A DNA stretch of 64,000 nucleotides from Rotaria sp. Silwood1 (lineage: Eukaryota; Rotifera; Eurotatoria; Philodinida; Philodinidae), in assembly GCA_905250075.1 (NCBI GenBank), contig CAJNOP010000035.1, positions 186,001 to 250,000 of the forward strand. The letters run 5' to 3'. A model generated the notes under the pieces. It saw only the letters and a list, made by a program, of their open reading frames with translations, was not told the origin of the DNA and made no database searches. The position numbers were made by a program, and so were the translations under genes. Below are positions 47,901-60,549 of the stretch, one piece after another (position 1 is the stretch's first letter; each line of letters opens with the position of its first letter).

Positions 47901-50900
47901 TCGAAATTGCCATTTTAGTCTAGGACGAATCAGAAGATCATAAAAGACTTCTTGGAAAAGAGTTATAAAGTTGATTTTTTTTTTAATAATAAAAAACTTT
48001 CTTTGAATCTTGTTTGAATTTCAAAACAAAATCTGCCTTTGATTATAGTTTTACGCTTTTTGAACCTGAAGATCTTTATAAATGGAAATGTTTTCTTTAT
48101 CTGCATATGAAGAACATAATAGTTATTCAAGGTAACAAGTACATCCGAATATTAGATCGATATTAAAAATAAATACGATTAGAAGAAATCGTTATACCAA
48201 GGGAAGCATATTTATAGTCTACTAAGTGAACATATTAGTTAAAAAATAGAAACATTTACTCGAAGTATAAAACTTATTTGCAAAATAATTAAATTTATAC
48301 ATTGGAACGATCTGTACAAAGAGAATGGTATTTATACCCTTCTCCACGCTGATGTTTTTTCTTTTTTAACTTTTTTTTGTCTTGAGCGTTCAGAGGATAT
48401 GAGATCATTACATCAGAACTTGAAAATGTTTTAGGCTTAGCAAAAAACAAACACTTTCAACAAATACTGATTCCGCTATGATATTATGACTTGTATCTCA
48501 TGCATAGTTGCATGAATAATAACCCCATCTTTACTGCATATACAGTCGAAACTTCTTTAGAAACTAAATAACAAATCATTTTAAACGATGGATTTATTAA
48601 CGAGTACTGATCATTTTTAAAAAGTAATTCATTACATAGTTACTGTGCATTACATCAGAAAGATGGTTTAACCTATCATTTCTTAATGGTTCATTGTTAG
48701 TCCTTTACTCTGCATTGTCAAATGGAATTGCTATTTTTAGAAACACTGCAGAGAATGCATGACACTTGATCGTAAAAATTATTTTACACAGTTTGTGTAA
48801 AGAATTCCCTAAACTACCAATCGGCAAAGAAAAAACATTTTTGTGTAATTACTTCTCCAAGGTATATGACTTATAAAAGAGACAACTATGAAGTTATTAA
48901 AAAAGAGTACCTCTTTTTTTTCTGAGTGTTTTTTTTTTAATTTACGAGAAACATATATATCTTGATGATGTGTTGTGTGATACATATCGATGAAAGTTGC
49001 TGTTGTTGAATAAAATGTATTTGTAAATTGGAACATGAATTAGTTGAACAAGAGTCTGTACGATATAAAATGACAACTGAAATAGTCATTGTGAAAATAA
49101 TTAAATGAAAAACTAATTTAGACATTCGCTTCTAAATGTAATACTTATTAATATTTACATTCAGTTAAGTAAACAGAGTACACACTTATTTAGAGATATA
49201 AGCATCATTTATTGTTATATAAATGTTTGGTATGAGTATTGCTGTTAGACGAGAAGAGACTTGAATGACGTTCTATACATCGAAATGCTTACTTCGAAAA
49301 CAATTGATGTTAAGTACACAGAAAATCGTTTTGAAAAAACATGTTGTAAAAAAGAGAAAATCTCTTAATGTATTATTTTCTTCTTCATTTGTGTTGTTAA
49401 ATTACAAACAATAGATCGTATTTTTTTTCGAAATCAACAAGCTACTCAATAAAAAATTCAAAATAGTATATGTTTTTGTCGATGGACCCCTCATTCGTAA
49501 CTGAAGTTGTCCAATTACCAGATACACGCGGAAGTGCACCTAATAGATGCAGTGTACTATTGATCAACTGAAGAGATCAATACTCTATTTCATCAATAAC
49601 TGTTTCATAAATGACTCTTCACGAACTGTCATTGATTGGGGGGAGAAATAAAAGGTTAAAAGATGCAATTTTTATCATCAGTGTAGATTTATACAGTCAT
49701 TCAAAATAACTTATATAGATAAGATTCGAATTTCTGAAGAGAGAAAGTCTAGATGCTGATCAAGAATTCACATAACATGATTAAAGAAAATATTGCGTAT
49801 ATTCACAGTAAACTTTCTTGTTTTATTATTTTTTTGTAGTGTGGACGGTATTATCGTTTGAAAAAATCTGATTCAAACTTTATATTTTTCTGTCTTAGTA
49901 AGCAAATCATTATTATTAGAACAAGGTCAATTGCATGTAGCACACCAAAGATCTGCTGGTATTTCTAGATTTGGATTATTAAAAATTGGTTTTGATTAGA
50001 AATAAGCATGGTTTTTGGAATCGAGATGCAAAAATACATCAGAAACTCTCTATGTTTCATCCCAGAAAACTTGTAGTTAAAACTTTCACTTGGCTTCCAT
50101 CAGCTTTTTATTCATAAAATTTTAAGCTGCTTATCCCTTTCAGATAAAAATTGATTAAAAGTATTTTCAAATGAAAGATAGAGTTTCCAGTGCTTTGTTG
50201 CAAGCTGATTCTGAAAACTATGCTCGTTGTTAGTAAAAACTAATTCTTCATAATCATAATTTAGAAATACTAGCCATTTTTTTGATATTATACGTAGAAA
50301 TGACCTTATTCTATAAATAATGATACTTTTGCAAAACTTGAAAATGTTTCATGTCTAGCAGTGACATCTCATAGCGTCACAACACGAACAATCCACAACT
50401 AATTAAACAAGAAAAAACTAACGGAGGGGGCATAAACCATGCAAAAGCACCATTTCCATTAAATAAAAACAAACAGAACAATTCTTCCTCTTCTATTAAT
50501 GAGACTTTCTTTTTCATGTAGTGAAGAATAGTGACAGCATTTTTTTTAAATAGAAACAGATTGCTAGACATGAACATAAGAATATTGATGGCATATTGAA
50601 AATATATTGCACAATAGGGTATTGTACTCTTGAAAGCATGGCATTGAATATAAATTTTTATGCTAGTATGGAAATAATAATTCAAATTATACTAAAGGTT
50701 CTAAACGAAATTCCATAATAGACAACTGATTTCTACCTGAATTCGTGATTAATAAAAAAAGTTTGAATGAATACAATACAAAAAAGAAATTGAAATAGCA
50801 ATTTGATCTTGAAGAGATCGAAGTGAGAATATTGTTCAAAAGAACTTTCATTGATACATATCGAACAGATATTATGACAATAGATGTGTCAATATTAATC

Positions 50901-53900
50901 ATATAACACGTATGAGTAGTCTCTAAACTAACATTTTTTTGTACTTCAGTTCAATTAATATACTATGCTTTTGTGAAGTGTCGTCTGTAATTTCAAAGTA
51001 TACCAATCTATCCAAACAAACGTGCATCATAGATATAAATTTCCTATTTTTTGTTATGCACTAGAAAACTTTTTAATGGTTGTTATTTCTAATAGAAACA
51101 ATAAATAATATTCGAGAAAAGAAAGTAATTATTCAAATATCTAATCACTCAAAGTAATAGATAAACCATAAAGATTGTAGATGAGTCATCATCAGCATAA
51201 AGATACACGCAATTGTGAGTATGACACAGAAACAGACAAAAATGATCAATTCTTTTAATTATTCAATGAAGTAAACTAGGAAGAATAGAGAGAGCGAAGT
51301 CGGAGTAAAAAATTCTCAGATTATATCTTTAGCCGACAAAAAGAACGCTTGTTTTATTAATCTCTTCCCTTTCTACGCATAACATTCATTATGCGGCGAT
51401 GTTTTTTTTTACGCTTAAAAACGTAGGTTACAGACAACCTTTGAAACTCGTCTACATTTTTATCAGTATCCATAAACACGGGCGGTATTAACTAAAGCTC
51501 ATTTCTTACAAATATATTGCACAGAAAATGACATATGAGTGAGTTATTGACTAGAGTACGCATCTAAAGGCTTTTATCGAAAAAACAAAATAAAATTGAA
51601 AAAGAAAGATGTAAAAATAAACTTGTGCATATTAAACGAGTATAAATATATAAGAAATTCTTTTTTTTTGTTGAATTCATTATCAATGAGAGATTTATAA
51701 TGACTTATTTATTAATTGGAGATTCAGCATTTCGACATTACTATTTAGATTGATAATTGTCTTTGTTTATTATGTATAAGTATTTGTATGTCAATATTGA
51801 TTTATTATATGTCACTATAAATGATTCAATATCAAATATAATTTACGTATAAAAGTAGTCATAGCCATTGTTTATAGACGATATTGATCTTGTTAAAAAA
51901 TTCGGAAAAAATATTGGATGATTAAAAAAAATATACGAAATTAATCAGAAGTAATGTTTCATTTTTGTAAAGAAAAGTTCGAAAAGAAAGAATCAATACC
52001 ATCCGTTTCCTAAAACAACAAAAAAACTTTCTATTCTTCTTTTTTCAGAGCTCGTAAACGTACAGTTCTTATTATGTGTCTATCCAATCTAGATCTTTTT
52101 GGAAAAGTATTTATTCAAGATTTGTATACAGATTGAGCCAAAAATCATGGGGCAATCTTTGCTTGTGAGAGAAACACGAAAGAGACCTACGGTTCTCGTC
52201 AGTAGATAGAACAATTTCTAGAATATCTACCTACATAAGATAATTTAGTTTTGAAGAAGATTTCAATAACTGCTTTCAAAAATATATCTTTTTCAATGTG
52301 CACTTCCATTGATTTTCATAATAATCTTAGCCTAACTCATTGCAAAATGCAGCCCGAAGAATACTCTACTAGCGGTAAAGTCTTCACACTCTTCTTTTAT
52401 TCTGTTAAACTCATACCTTGAAAATGTTAATTTGAAAGTCTAAGGATTTTATTACTAACAGAGCGTTCTTTCAGCTACATTTTGGTGTCAGCTGAGCTAA
52501 GATTACCATGAAGATGCATAACGAACAAAATATGTATTTAAAAATAGTTATTGAAATCTTTCTCAAAACTAGTTTTTCTTATACATATAGACGTCATAGA
52601 GGCTGCTCTATCTGATGGCGAAAATATAAGTCTCTATCTTGTTTCTGTTAAAAATTATTTGCAATCAAAGACTTTATGCTGACTTTTAGCCCAACCTTTA
52701 TATTCACTAATCGACAAGTATGTATCACGAACTTTGCATTTTTCTTATCAATGAAAATCTTTTTCTTTTGAAAAAGACAACTGAAAGTATGCCAGAGCCT
52801 TTGTAACATCGTTTATCGTTACCAGAAAATAAAACATGGAACTTTATGACACTAAATGAAATTTTTATTATCAAGGTTCATAGAAAAAACTGTATACTGT
52901 TTTATGTCATATATTTTATAGAGAGTTCACTAAACATGAATCGAACATAAAATATGAGGTTTCACTGACATTAATTGTTGAAAAAAATTTTAGTTTTCCA
53001 ATTAGTTTATTATTTGTGAACATTTTTCAGTACTAAAGGCTGTTAGAAAAATGTCGATTTCGAACTTAATCAATAAGTTGAAAATATTAGCTTTACTTGT
53101 CTACAATCTTGTTTCGTAGCGCTACAAAACCGAATAAAAATCAGAAAAATAAGACCAATTTTCTAAATAAATAAAGACTCTCTTCTAAATTCCAGAAGTG
53201 TACAGAAAAAATTGTCTAGTCAAATATGCTCTTAAAACTTTTCAGACTTCGAAAAGTATTTTGAACCAAATAGTTTTATACAACTTTGTGATAAAGACTT
53301 GACTCTGTCAAAGAAGAAAATTATCCAGTGGTCATGATGGGTTGCTTGCTGTCACGCTATACTCAAAGCAAAATTAATGCAGAAGTTTATCCCTATCCAT
53401 TACATTCCTATATAAAAAAACGAATCTGCTCTCTAATAAACAACATTTATATTAATAACAAGACAAAACTGACTCGATGGCTACATGATTGACTGTAATT
53501 AATTTAAACTTAATATTGATACTCATCAATACTAATCTTCTGAATAGATGAATTTCATCACTTCTATATGAATTGAAATTACAAGCAAATATCAACTATA
53601 TGATGTCATTAGACTAATGACATCAATCCTAGATAATTGATTGTTAGGATATATTGCATTTATGATATTTTTCGAAAACAAGTTTAAAGAAAACCTTCAT
53701 ATTGTGATAATGATCATAAACTTTTTAAAACAGTCGTTGAAATTAAATATCCCAAGATTGTTTATTAACAACTTACTTTACCAAGAAAAGCAAATATAAT
53801 ATCGTATCAAATAGAAATGCTCTGGAAATAATTATGAAATACTATTATATAATACTAAACCACATGAAAAAAAACGAAATTCATCATTTATTGTGCAAGA

Positions 53901-54052
53901 GCGACATCTTATTAACGACCTTCTATAATCCATTCAGATATTGGTTAGATTAATTTTTATTTTAGAACATGTGTATCATCAGGTAGAGAAGAGAAAAAAA
54001 ACGATGGTCTTTGACATTTTTAGATATAATAGAGAACGATAATAAATCTAAT

Positions 54053-54076
54053 AATAAAATAAAATAAAATAAAATA
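54053..54076. repeat. (AATAA)n microsatellite
   Basis: Consecutive AATAA units about 160 bp before the next gene. Confidence 0.7.
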
Positions 54077-54233
54077 GGATTTTCAAGGTCATTTAAAAAA
54101 AATGATTATCAACAATAAATTAATTTATTACTAAGTTCTAACTTCTAAATAATTGTTCAAAAACATATTCTATTCAATAAGTAATCAGTTACATAATACA
54201 TTATAAAAAAAAAAAGTGAAATATTTGTTTTTT

Positions 54234-54237
54234 TCAG
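54234..54237 (+). promoter_or_regulatory. Candidate trans-splice acceptor
   Basis: The tract TTTGTTTTTTTCAG ends exactly at the base before the ATG of the next gene, leaving no 5' UTR on this exon. Confidence 0.55.
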
Positions 54238-56003
54238 ATGTCATCCGATGTTGTAATCTGCAGTGAACCTTGTTGTTCAAGTACTGATACATTTTTATGT
54301 GTAAAACATTGTCAACGTTATGTATGTTTTGATCATTTACAAGAACATCATCGTATATATGAACAAGAAAAGAATGATTTACCAACTGAACTTCGTCGAA
54401 AAATACAACGACGTTTTTCTCTTTATAATAGACTTATTGATGAAACAAAATTAAATGAACAAGAAAAACGTGATATTGAAATTGCTTGTACAGAAATACG
54501 ACGTACATATGAACAACGACGATATGATTATCATCAATTAAAAATAGAAGCAACATCTATACTTGAACTACAATCAACAACAAACGATCTGAAAACATAT
54601 TTAGAAAAATTAGATGTTGCTATTGAACGTGAACAACAACGAGAACGTGTTTATTCAAATTCAGACACACCTGTTAATATTAAAATTGAACCAAATGAAT
54701 TTATGGATAATAAAGATTTTGATCATCATGAGTAAGTTTTTTAAATTAAATTAAATATTTCATCTTATGTTTCTGTGGGTTTTTTTTTTTTTTATCTCTT
54801 TCTAGAAATAATCATGTAAATCATATTGCATCAAATTCTTGTTAGTAATTTATAAAATTTTCTTTTGTTGTTGTATTGTTGTCTGTTTTAGTATCGAATA
54901 GTACAAGTTTATCAATTGAAAATAAAGATAATAAATCTGAAGAGTAAATATGCGTATAAATTTGAAATTTATTTTATCTTATTTTGTGTTTAGTTCATTA
55001 GTTGACGAAGGAGAACGTAGTGATAATAATATTAGTGATATCGGTGAACCTGATTCAGTAAGAATGAAATATTTTTTTTTTTTTCTAGGAAGAAATTATT
55101 GTTATTCGTCGAATTAGAATAAATTTTCAATATGATAGAAATGTGTTTTTAATATATCTCGACTTGCGTCTAATTTATAGATTGTTTAAACAATAGTTGA
55201 TGTAGTTGTTTCAATTCTACAGTTTCTAATTTAATTTTTTTTTTAATGGCCAGTGAAAGATTTTTCTTTATACTAATGATGCTATGTTTTTTTTTTAAAT
55301 TTAAGGATTATGATGATCATCGTCGACATAAGGCATCAAACAATCAATCATCATCATCATCATCATCAAATATAAATCAATCTGTAACGATATATCGTGG
55401 TCCATGTCCTTTAACACGTTCTGGTGTTTTTGGAATTCTTCCAATACATAATGTTCGTTTATGTGAAGGAAAATCAAGTTGTCTTTATAATCATTTACAA
55501 AGTTTCCATCATATGACAGCTCGTAGTGCATATAAAGTTTGTAAAGCTGTTTTACGACAACGTGATCCCGTTGTAACCGTACTTTTTGGTCCAAAAGATA
55601 TTTTATATAATAAAAATTTTCATCTAGCATGTCCATTTAATCAAGATTCAAAAAATCCATTTGATTGTCAACCAAAATATATAATGAAAGCTCCATGTTC
55701 ATCAATAATATCGCGTCTTGATATGCCAAGACATTTACGTGATGTTCATCATGTTTATCGATCATGTGCATTGAAAATAGTTGCTGATATGCGACGTTGT
55801 ACAAAAAATTCTGATGCAAAAACTTCAATGCAATTAAATAAAAATCTTTTTGATAAACAAGAAAATATTATTGAATTAATTGATGATAAAACCCATCCAC
55901 AAGTAAAATTAAACAAAAATTATTTGTTTTTGTTGTTTAATATTTACAAAAAATTTAATTTATTTTTTTTTAGATTGGTAAAAAAGTTAAACGACAAAAA
56001 TAA
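54238..56003 (+). CDS. Uncharacterised Cys/His-rich (B-box-like) protein
   Basis: Six exons join in frame: 54238-54731, 54806-54840, 54892-54943, 54994-55057, 55306-55902 and 55974-56003, giving 423 residues. The N terminus is a compact Cys/His cluster (C8, C12, C13, C21, C25, C30, H33, H37, H38) resembling a B-box-type zinc site. A charged, probably coiled-coil helix follows (about 45-145), then an acidic Ser/Asn linker that includes IKIEPNE, a possible SUMO site. The exon 5 region has further Cys/His clusters (CEGKSSCLYNHLQSFHH; CSSIISRLDMPRHLRDVHH) that look like irregular zinc fingers. A basic KKVKRQK ends the protein. It is probably nuclear, but no named family was recognised. It is the first gene of the compact cluster and has no AATAAA after its stop. 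Confidence 0.8.
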
Positions 56004-56261
56004 TCGAGTATAATTGGTGAACAAAAACATACAAATTATGCTCAATACTCAGATATAAATATGTGGTCTTTTTATATTCGATCTCAAATTCTTGTGTTTT
56101 CATGTTCATATGAAACTTGTCTTTGTATTTAATGTTTGTAATTTTGTTTCGTTATCTTATTTGTATTTTTTTCAAATAATGTGATATTTCTCATTGCTTG
56201 GCTTACCGATTCAGTGATAATGTAATTTTTTTTTTTTTCATTATTATTTTTTCATTTAATT

Positions 56262-56265
56262 TTAG
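56262..56265 (+). promoter_or_regulatory. Candidate trans-splice acceptor before the F-box gene
   Basis: TTTCATTTAATTTTAG abuts the ATG directly. Confidence 0.55.
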
Positions 56266-57132
56266 ATGAAACAAATATCATTATTGAGTCATCTTTCAAA
56301 TGATTTATTATTTGAAATATTTGATTATCTTGATGTATTAGATCTATTTCAAGCATTTCTTAATTTAAATCAACGTTTCAATTTATTAATTATTGATCGA
56401 CATAATTGTTTTCAAGCAAATATGATTTCATTAAAACCATTTGAATTTTCTATTTATAAAAATTTTATTTTACCACATATTGCTTGTTATATTCGTTATT
56501 TATCAATATCAGATGAATTAAATTATTTACAAATAATTCTTCGTTCAATTTCATTGACAAATTTACTAACAATTAAATTATATCATGTTAAATTAAATGA
56601 ATTAAAAATAATACTTCATCATTGTCAATTAAAAAATATTTTTATTGATACAAATTATATTCAAAATGAAAAACATTTAAATGAAATATTTAAAATTTTG
56701 TTGAATCAACAATTAGATCTTCGTTGTATACAATGTCATTTTCATACAAATTTATATTTTGTTGAAGAAAAAAATAATTTAAGTAAACTTCGACGAGTTA
56801 TTATTGATTGTGATTGTTTTTCAAGTGATTTTATTGTTTTGATATCTCAATTACGAGAATTACGTCACTTAAGTGCACGTATTAATGATCATAATCGAGA
56901 ATATATGGATAAAGATATTGAACATCTAACTGGAAATGAATCTTTATATTCACTTATTCTTCATATTGAAAATGTTGAACTTAATCGTTTATTATTAATA
57001 TTTTCATTAATGATAAATGTTCGTATAATTGACCTAAATGGTACAATTAATTTTGATATTAATCATTTACTTGAACTCGAACGAAATTATACATCATTTC
57101 GATGTAATCTCAAACATTATATCACATTTTAG
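56266..57132 (+). CDS. F-box protein
   Basis: This single-exon gene encodes 288 residues. An F-box occupies about residues 5-48 (LSHLSNDLLFEIFDYLDVLDLFQAF is the Skp1-binding helix region), with the expected L-x-x-L-x-x-E-I-F-x-Y-L pattern. The remainder is Leu/Ile-rich with irregular repeats like a degenerate leucine-rich-repeat or beta-rich substrate domain. F-box proteins present substrates to SCF ubiquitin ligases; the substrate here is unknown. The stop codon is only 19 bp before the PIGO ATG, with no room for a promoter or a normal 3' UTR, which suggests co-transcription. Confidence 0.85.
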   Translation: MKQISLLSHLSNDLLFEIFDYLDVLDLFQAFLNLNQRFNLLIIDRHNCFQANMISLKPFEFSIYKNFILPHIACYIRYLSISDELNYLQIILRSISLTNLLTIKLYHVKLNELKIILHHCQLKNIFIDTNYIQNEKHLNEIFKILLNQQLDLRCIQCHFHTNLYFVEEKNNLSKLRRVIIDCDCFSSDFIVLISQLRELRHLSARINDHNREYMDKDIEHLTGNESLYSLILHIENVELNRLLLIFSLMINVRIIDLNGTINFDINHLLELERNYTSFRCNLKHYITF

Positions 57133-57145
57133 TCTGTTTTATATT

Positions 57146-57149
57146 TTAG
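57146..57149 (+). promoter_or_regulatory. Candidate trans-splice acceptor before PIGO
   Basis: CTGTTTTATATTTTAG fills the 17 bp after the F-box stop codon. The PIGO ATG follows 2 nt later. Confidence 0.6.
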
Positions 57150-57151
57150 AT

Positions 57152-60100
57152 ATGTCTTATAAATTTTTATCTCTTAATTTTCTATATGTAATCGGTCTCA
57201 TTTTTTTTCTCAATGGATTTTTATTAACACGTCGTGTTATTTTACATAACTCTGTGGGTACTATTCCATCATCAATACCGATTGAATTCAATCAAGTTAT
57301 TTTAATTGTTATTGATGCACTTCGTTATGATTTTATTAAACCAAATAATAGTTCAATAAATAATAATTATTTAAATCAAATGCCATTTGTAAAAGAATTA
57401 CTTGAAACAACATCTAAACAATCTGTTCTATTACGATTAATTGCTGATCCACCAACAACAACACTTCAACGTTTAAAAGCATTAACAACTGGTACATTAC
57501 CAACATTTATTGATATATCATATAATTTTATAGGTTATGAAATTGAAGAAGATAACATTTTAAATCAATTGATAAAAACTCCTTATCAAAGAAATATTTC
57601 ATTATTAGGTGATGATACATGGTTAGCACTTTATCCAAATATAAATTTTAAACATTTATATGTTTATCCATCATTTGATGTTCATGATTTAGATACAGTT
57701 GATAATGGAATTCTTAAACATTTATGGACAGTTATTGAAGACACTCGTCATGAACAATTATCATTTATTATTGCTCATTTTTTAGGTAAATTAAATCTCA
57801 TTTAAGTCGATAAATTATGCGAAGAATGTTAGTTCAATTGGCAGCTTAGAAATCTATAGAATGACTCGAAAATTTTGACTCCCTTTCCGTAAATTAAGAT
57901 TATTCATGTAAATCAATATATGGATCGTTGACTGAAATAAACAGTTTTGTAGAGTGAGATCGCAGCTATAAATTGAACAGAAAATAGTTCGAATGATATC
58001 GACATCATGAAAAATTATGATTACTTTATTGATCATAACTCAATATTTTATATCTTACTTGTTTTGTCGAAATATATTATGCTTGGAACGTCTCTAATTT
58101 CTAATATAAAACTTGGAGAAAAACCAGTAAGACTAACAAGAATTTCATGTATTCAACATCAGAGAGTATGTTGAACTTTTAATAATTATAGCTAATCTAC
58201 TGTTCTGTATGTTTATGTAGATTGGAAAGATTAGTTTCAACTTCAGTGTTTTACACTACATCTCGAAACATTCATTATAAGTCGATCAACGAATGTTACT
58301 CAAAGTTAAGCATAGTCTCGCTTTCAATGAATGTGAGATTTTTATGAGTCTACCTGAATTCGTCAGTGCTTTGTATATATAGAAATAAATATTTCATTCA
58401 ATTTCAATAACTTAGACATTGAGAGAATATTCTTATTTTTGCCCCAGAAAAAAAAATGAGAAGAAGTAAAATGGTTAGTCATGTTTAATAGAGAAACTAT
58501 AATTATTTATGATCTCGATGGAATTCGAACTATTTTCTTTTCAGATAATTGCTTGAATTTTTCTCTAGAAAACGGTATTTCAATCAATTACCTACATATA
58601 TATTTTCTATAAATAAAATGAACTTACATAGAGTGATCAAAACTAAGGTATCATTCTTTTGTTTTTATTTTATTTTTCTTAAGAAAAATATTTGATATCT
58701 ATGAACTTTTATTATATTTCTATAAATCTAAATTTCCGAAAAAAAAATTATCTTTACTATTTCATTTTGTTGTCTAATAAATTTTGTTAGGTGTTGATCA
58801 TTGTGGTCATCGATATGGTCCATTACATATTGAAATGAAACGTAAATTAAATCAAATGGATGATGTTATACGAAATATAAGTTTATTATTTAATCAATCA
58901 AATTCTTCATCACTTTTAATAGTCATTGGTGATCATGGTATGACACAACAAGGTGATCATGGTGGTGATGAATTAAATGAAATTGAAACAGCTATGTTTA
59001 TTTATACAAATAAGCCAAATTATTTTTCATTATCACAAAAAAATGAAAAAACTGTTTCACAAATAGATCTTGTTCCAACACTTTCATGGTTTCTTCATAT
59101 ATTAATACCTTTTTCAAGTTTAGGCATGATGATTACTGATATAATACCATTAGAACAACGTTATTTTTCAATGAAATTAAATTTTGAACAAATTGAAATT
59201 TATTTAAAACATATTTCATTTACACTTCCATTATCAGATAAATTACAAGAATTACGTTCTAATTTACATACGATATTTATATCATTTAATAGAGAAAGAA
59301 ATTTAACAATGATTGAAAATTTATTTAATGAATTTAAATTTGAATTACAAACACATTTTCGTCTTCAATGGTCAACATTTAATATATTTCGAATTATAAT
59401 TGGTTTAATTTTAATGTTAATATCATGTTTAATATTTATACTAATTTATTTAAAATCATTCATAATGTTAATTAATCATAGAAATATGATCTTTAATATT
59501 AGTCTTCTATTAATGTATTTTATAATATCATTTTCAAATAGTTTTATTATAAATGAAGCAATGTGTCTTTATTTTCTTCTTCAAACAATTATATTAATAA
59601 ATAAAATGAAAATTTTAAAAAAATTTCTTCTTTCTCTTTTATTATTCATAACTCGAGCATTTTTAATTTGTCGTGAAGAACAATTACCATATTGTATTGA
59701 TTCAATATGGCTTGTAAAAAAATTTTCAGATACTTCGGATTATTTTCTTTCATTTATAGCTGCTATTGTTTGGTTAATTATTCTTATTTTAACATGTAAT
59801 TATTCGTATTTCTTACCTTATATATCATATATATCTATAGTTGGTTATTGGTTTAATATTCCACATACATTATCAATATATTATGTGAGTATTATGATTC
59901 AGATTTGTTTTGTTTTATTAAATCCAAGTCGTTTTGATAAATTAATTTATTCTATTCTTATATTTGTTGTTGGTTATCGTTTTTCATTTGTGATATTTTT
60001 TCAATATTTTATTTATTATATTATTTTTAATGATAATAATCAATCAGTTTCATTACTTTTATCTATATTAGCTGATTATTTTTTTTATGCAACTGGTCAT

Positions 60101-60466
60101 CAACCAGTTCTTTCACAAATACGTTGGACAGCAGCATTTCCAACATTAAATTCTTCAATAAATATTTATCTTTCATTAATTATAAATTCATTAATTGTAC
60201 GTGGAATATTTATTATTATTGAAACATTTTCTGGTCAGATATTAAATGTTATTTTTATTCGAAAAATGTATCAAAAGAAATATCAAACAGAATTATTTAA
60301 AAAAATTTTAATTATTGATTGTTTTAAATTAATGATAACATCATTAAGTGTATTTATATTAAGACGACATTTAATGTTATGGAAAATTTTTTGTCCCAGA
60401 TTTTTATTTCAACTTATAGGATTTATTATTAAATGGTTATTTGTATTTTTGACAACTAAACTTTAA
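57152..60466 (+). CDS. PIGO: GPI ethanolamine phosphate transferase 3 (PIG-O)
   Basis: Two exons (57152-57785 and 58791-60466) give 769 residues. PIG-O is the ER-membrane enzyme that transfers ethanolamine phosphate from phosphatidylethanolamine to the third mannose of the GPI anchor, the link later used to attach protein. An N-terminal TM is followed by an alkaline-phosphatase-like lumenal domain: LIVIDALRYDF, DPPTTTLQRLKALTTG (containing the nucleophile Thr), LLGDDTW, HFLGVDHCGHRYGP and IGDHGMTQQGDHGGD, all metal or active-site motifs. A polytopic C-terminal half ends with RRHLMLWKIFCPRF, as in human. Human PIGO is 1,089 residues; the difference falls in the multi-TM half. The 1 kb intron falls between HFLG and VDHCGH. 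Confidence 0.95.
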
Positions 60467-60517
60467 AAATGAACATTTTTTTGTTTCTTTTTTTTTTTCT
60501 TCTTTGATTTTTTTCTT

Positions 60518-60521
60518 TTAG
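60518..60521 (+). promoter_or_regulatory. Candidate trans-splice acceptor before AP2S1
   Basis: A long T/C tract (60475-60519) ends in TTTTCTTTTAG, 28 nt before the AP2S1 ATG and 55 nt after the PIGO stop. Confidence 0.55.
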
Positions 60522-60549
60522 ATAATTCGAAATTTTATTTAAATCAATT

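Larger units (their letters stand above)
44925..54237. other. About 9.3 kb gene-poor intergenic DNA
   Basis: No gene, RNA gene or clear transposon is recognised. ORFs of up to about 100 codons (47632, 50377, 48809) have no known motif. A fragment near 46080-46180 (GGGGCGCAGCCAAGG) is less AT-rich and may be a mobile-element remnant. An AATAA-type microsatellite lies at 54053-54076. Confidence 0.45.

Noticed and set aside
55246-55305. Open frame upstream of exon 5 of the Cys/His gene (starts ATGGCCAGTG)
   Set aside because: This is a hydrophobic read-through of the intron. The AG at 55304-55305 joins exon 4 in frame, so a separate start here is unnecessary, although an alternative promoter cannot be excluded.
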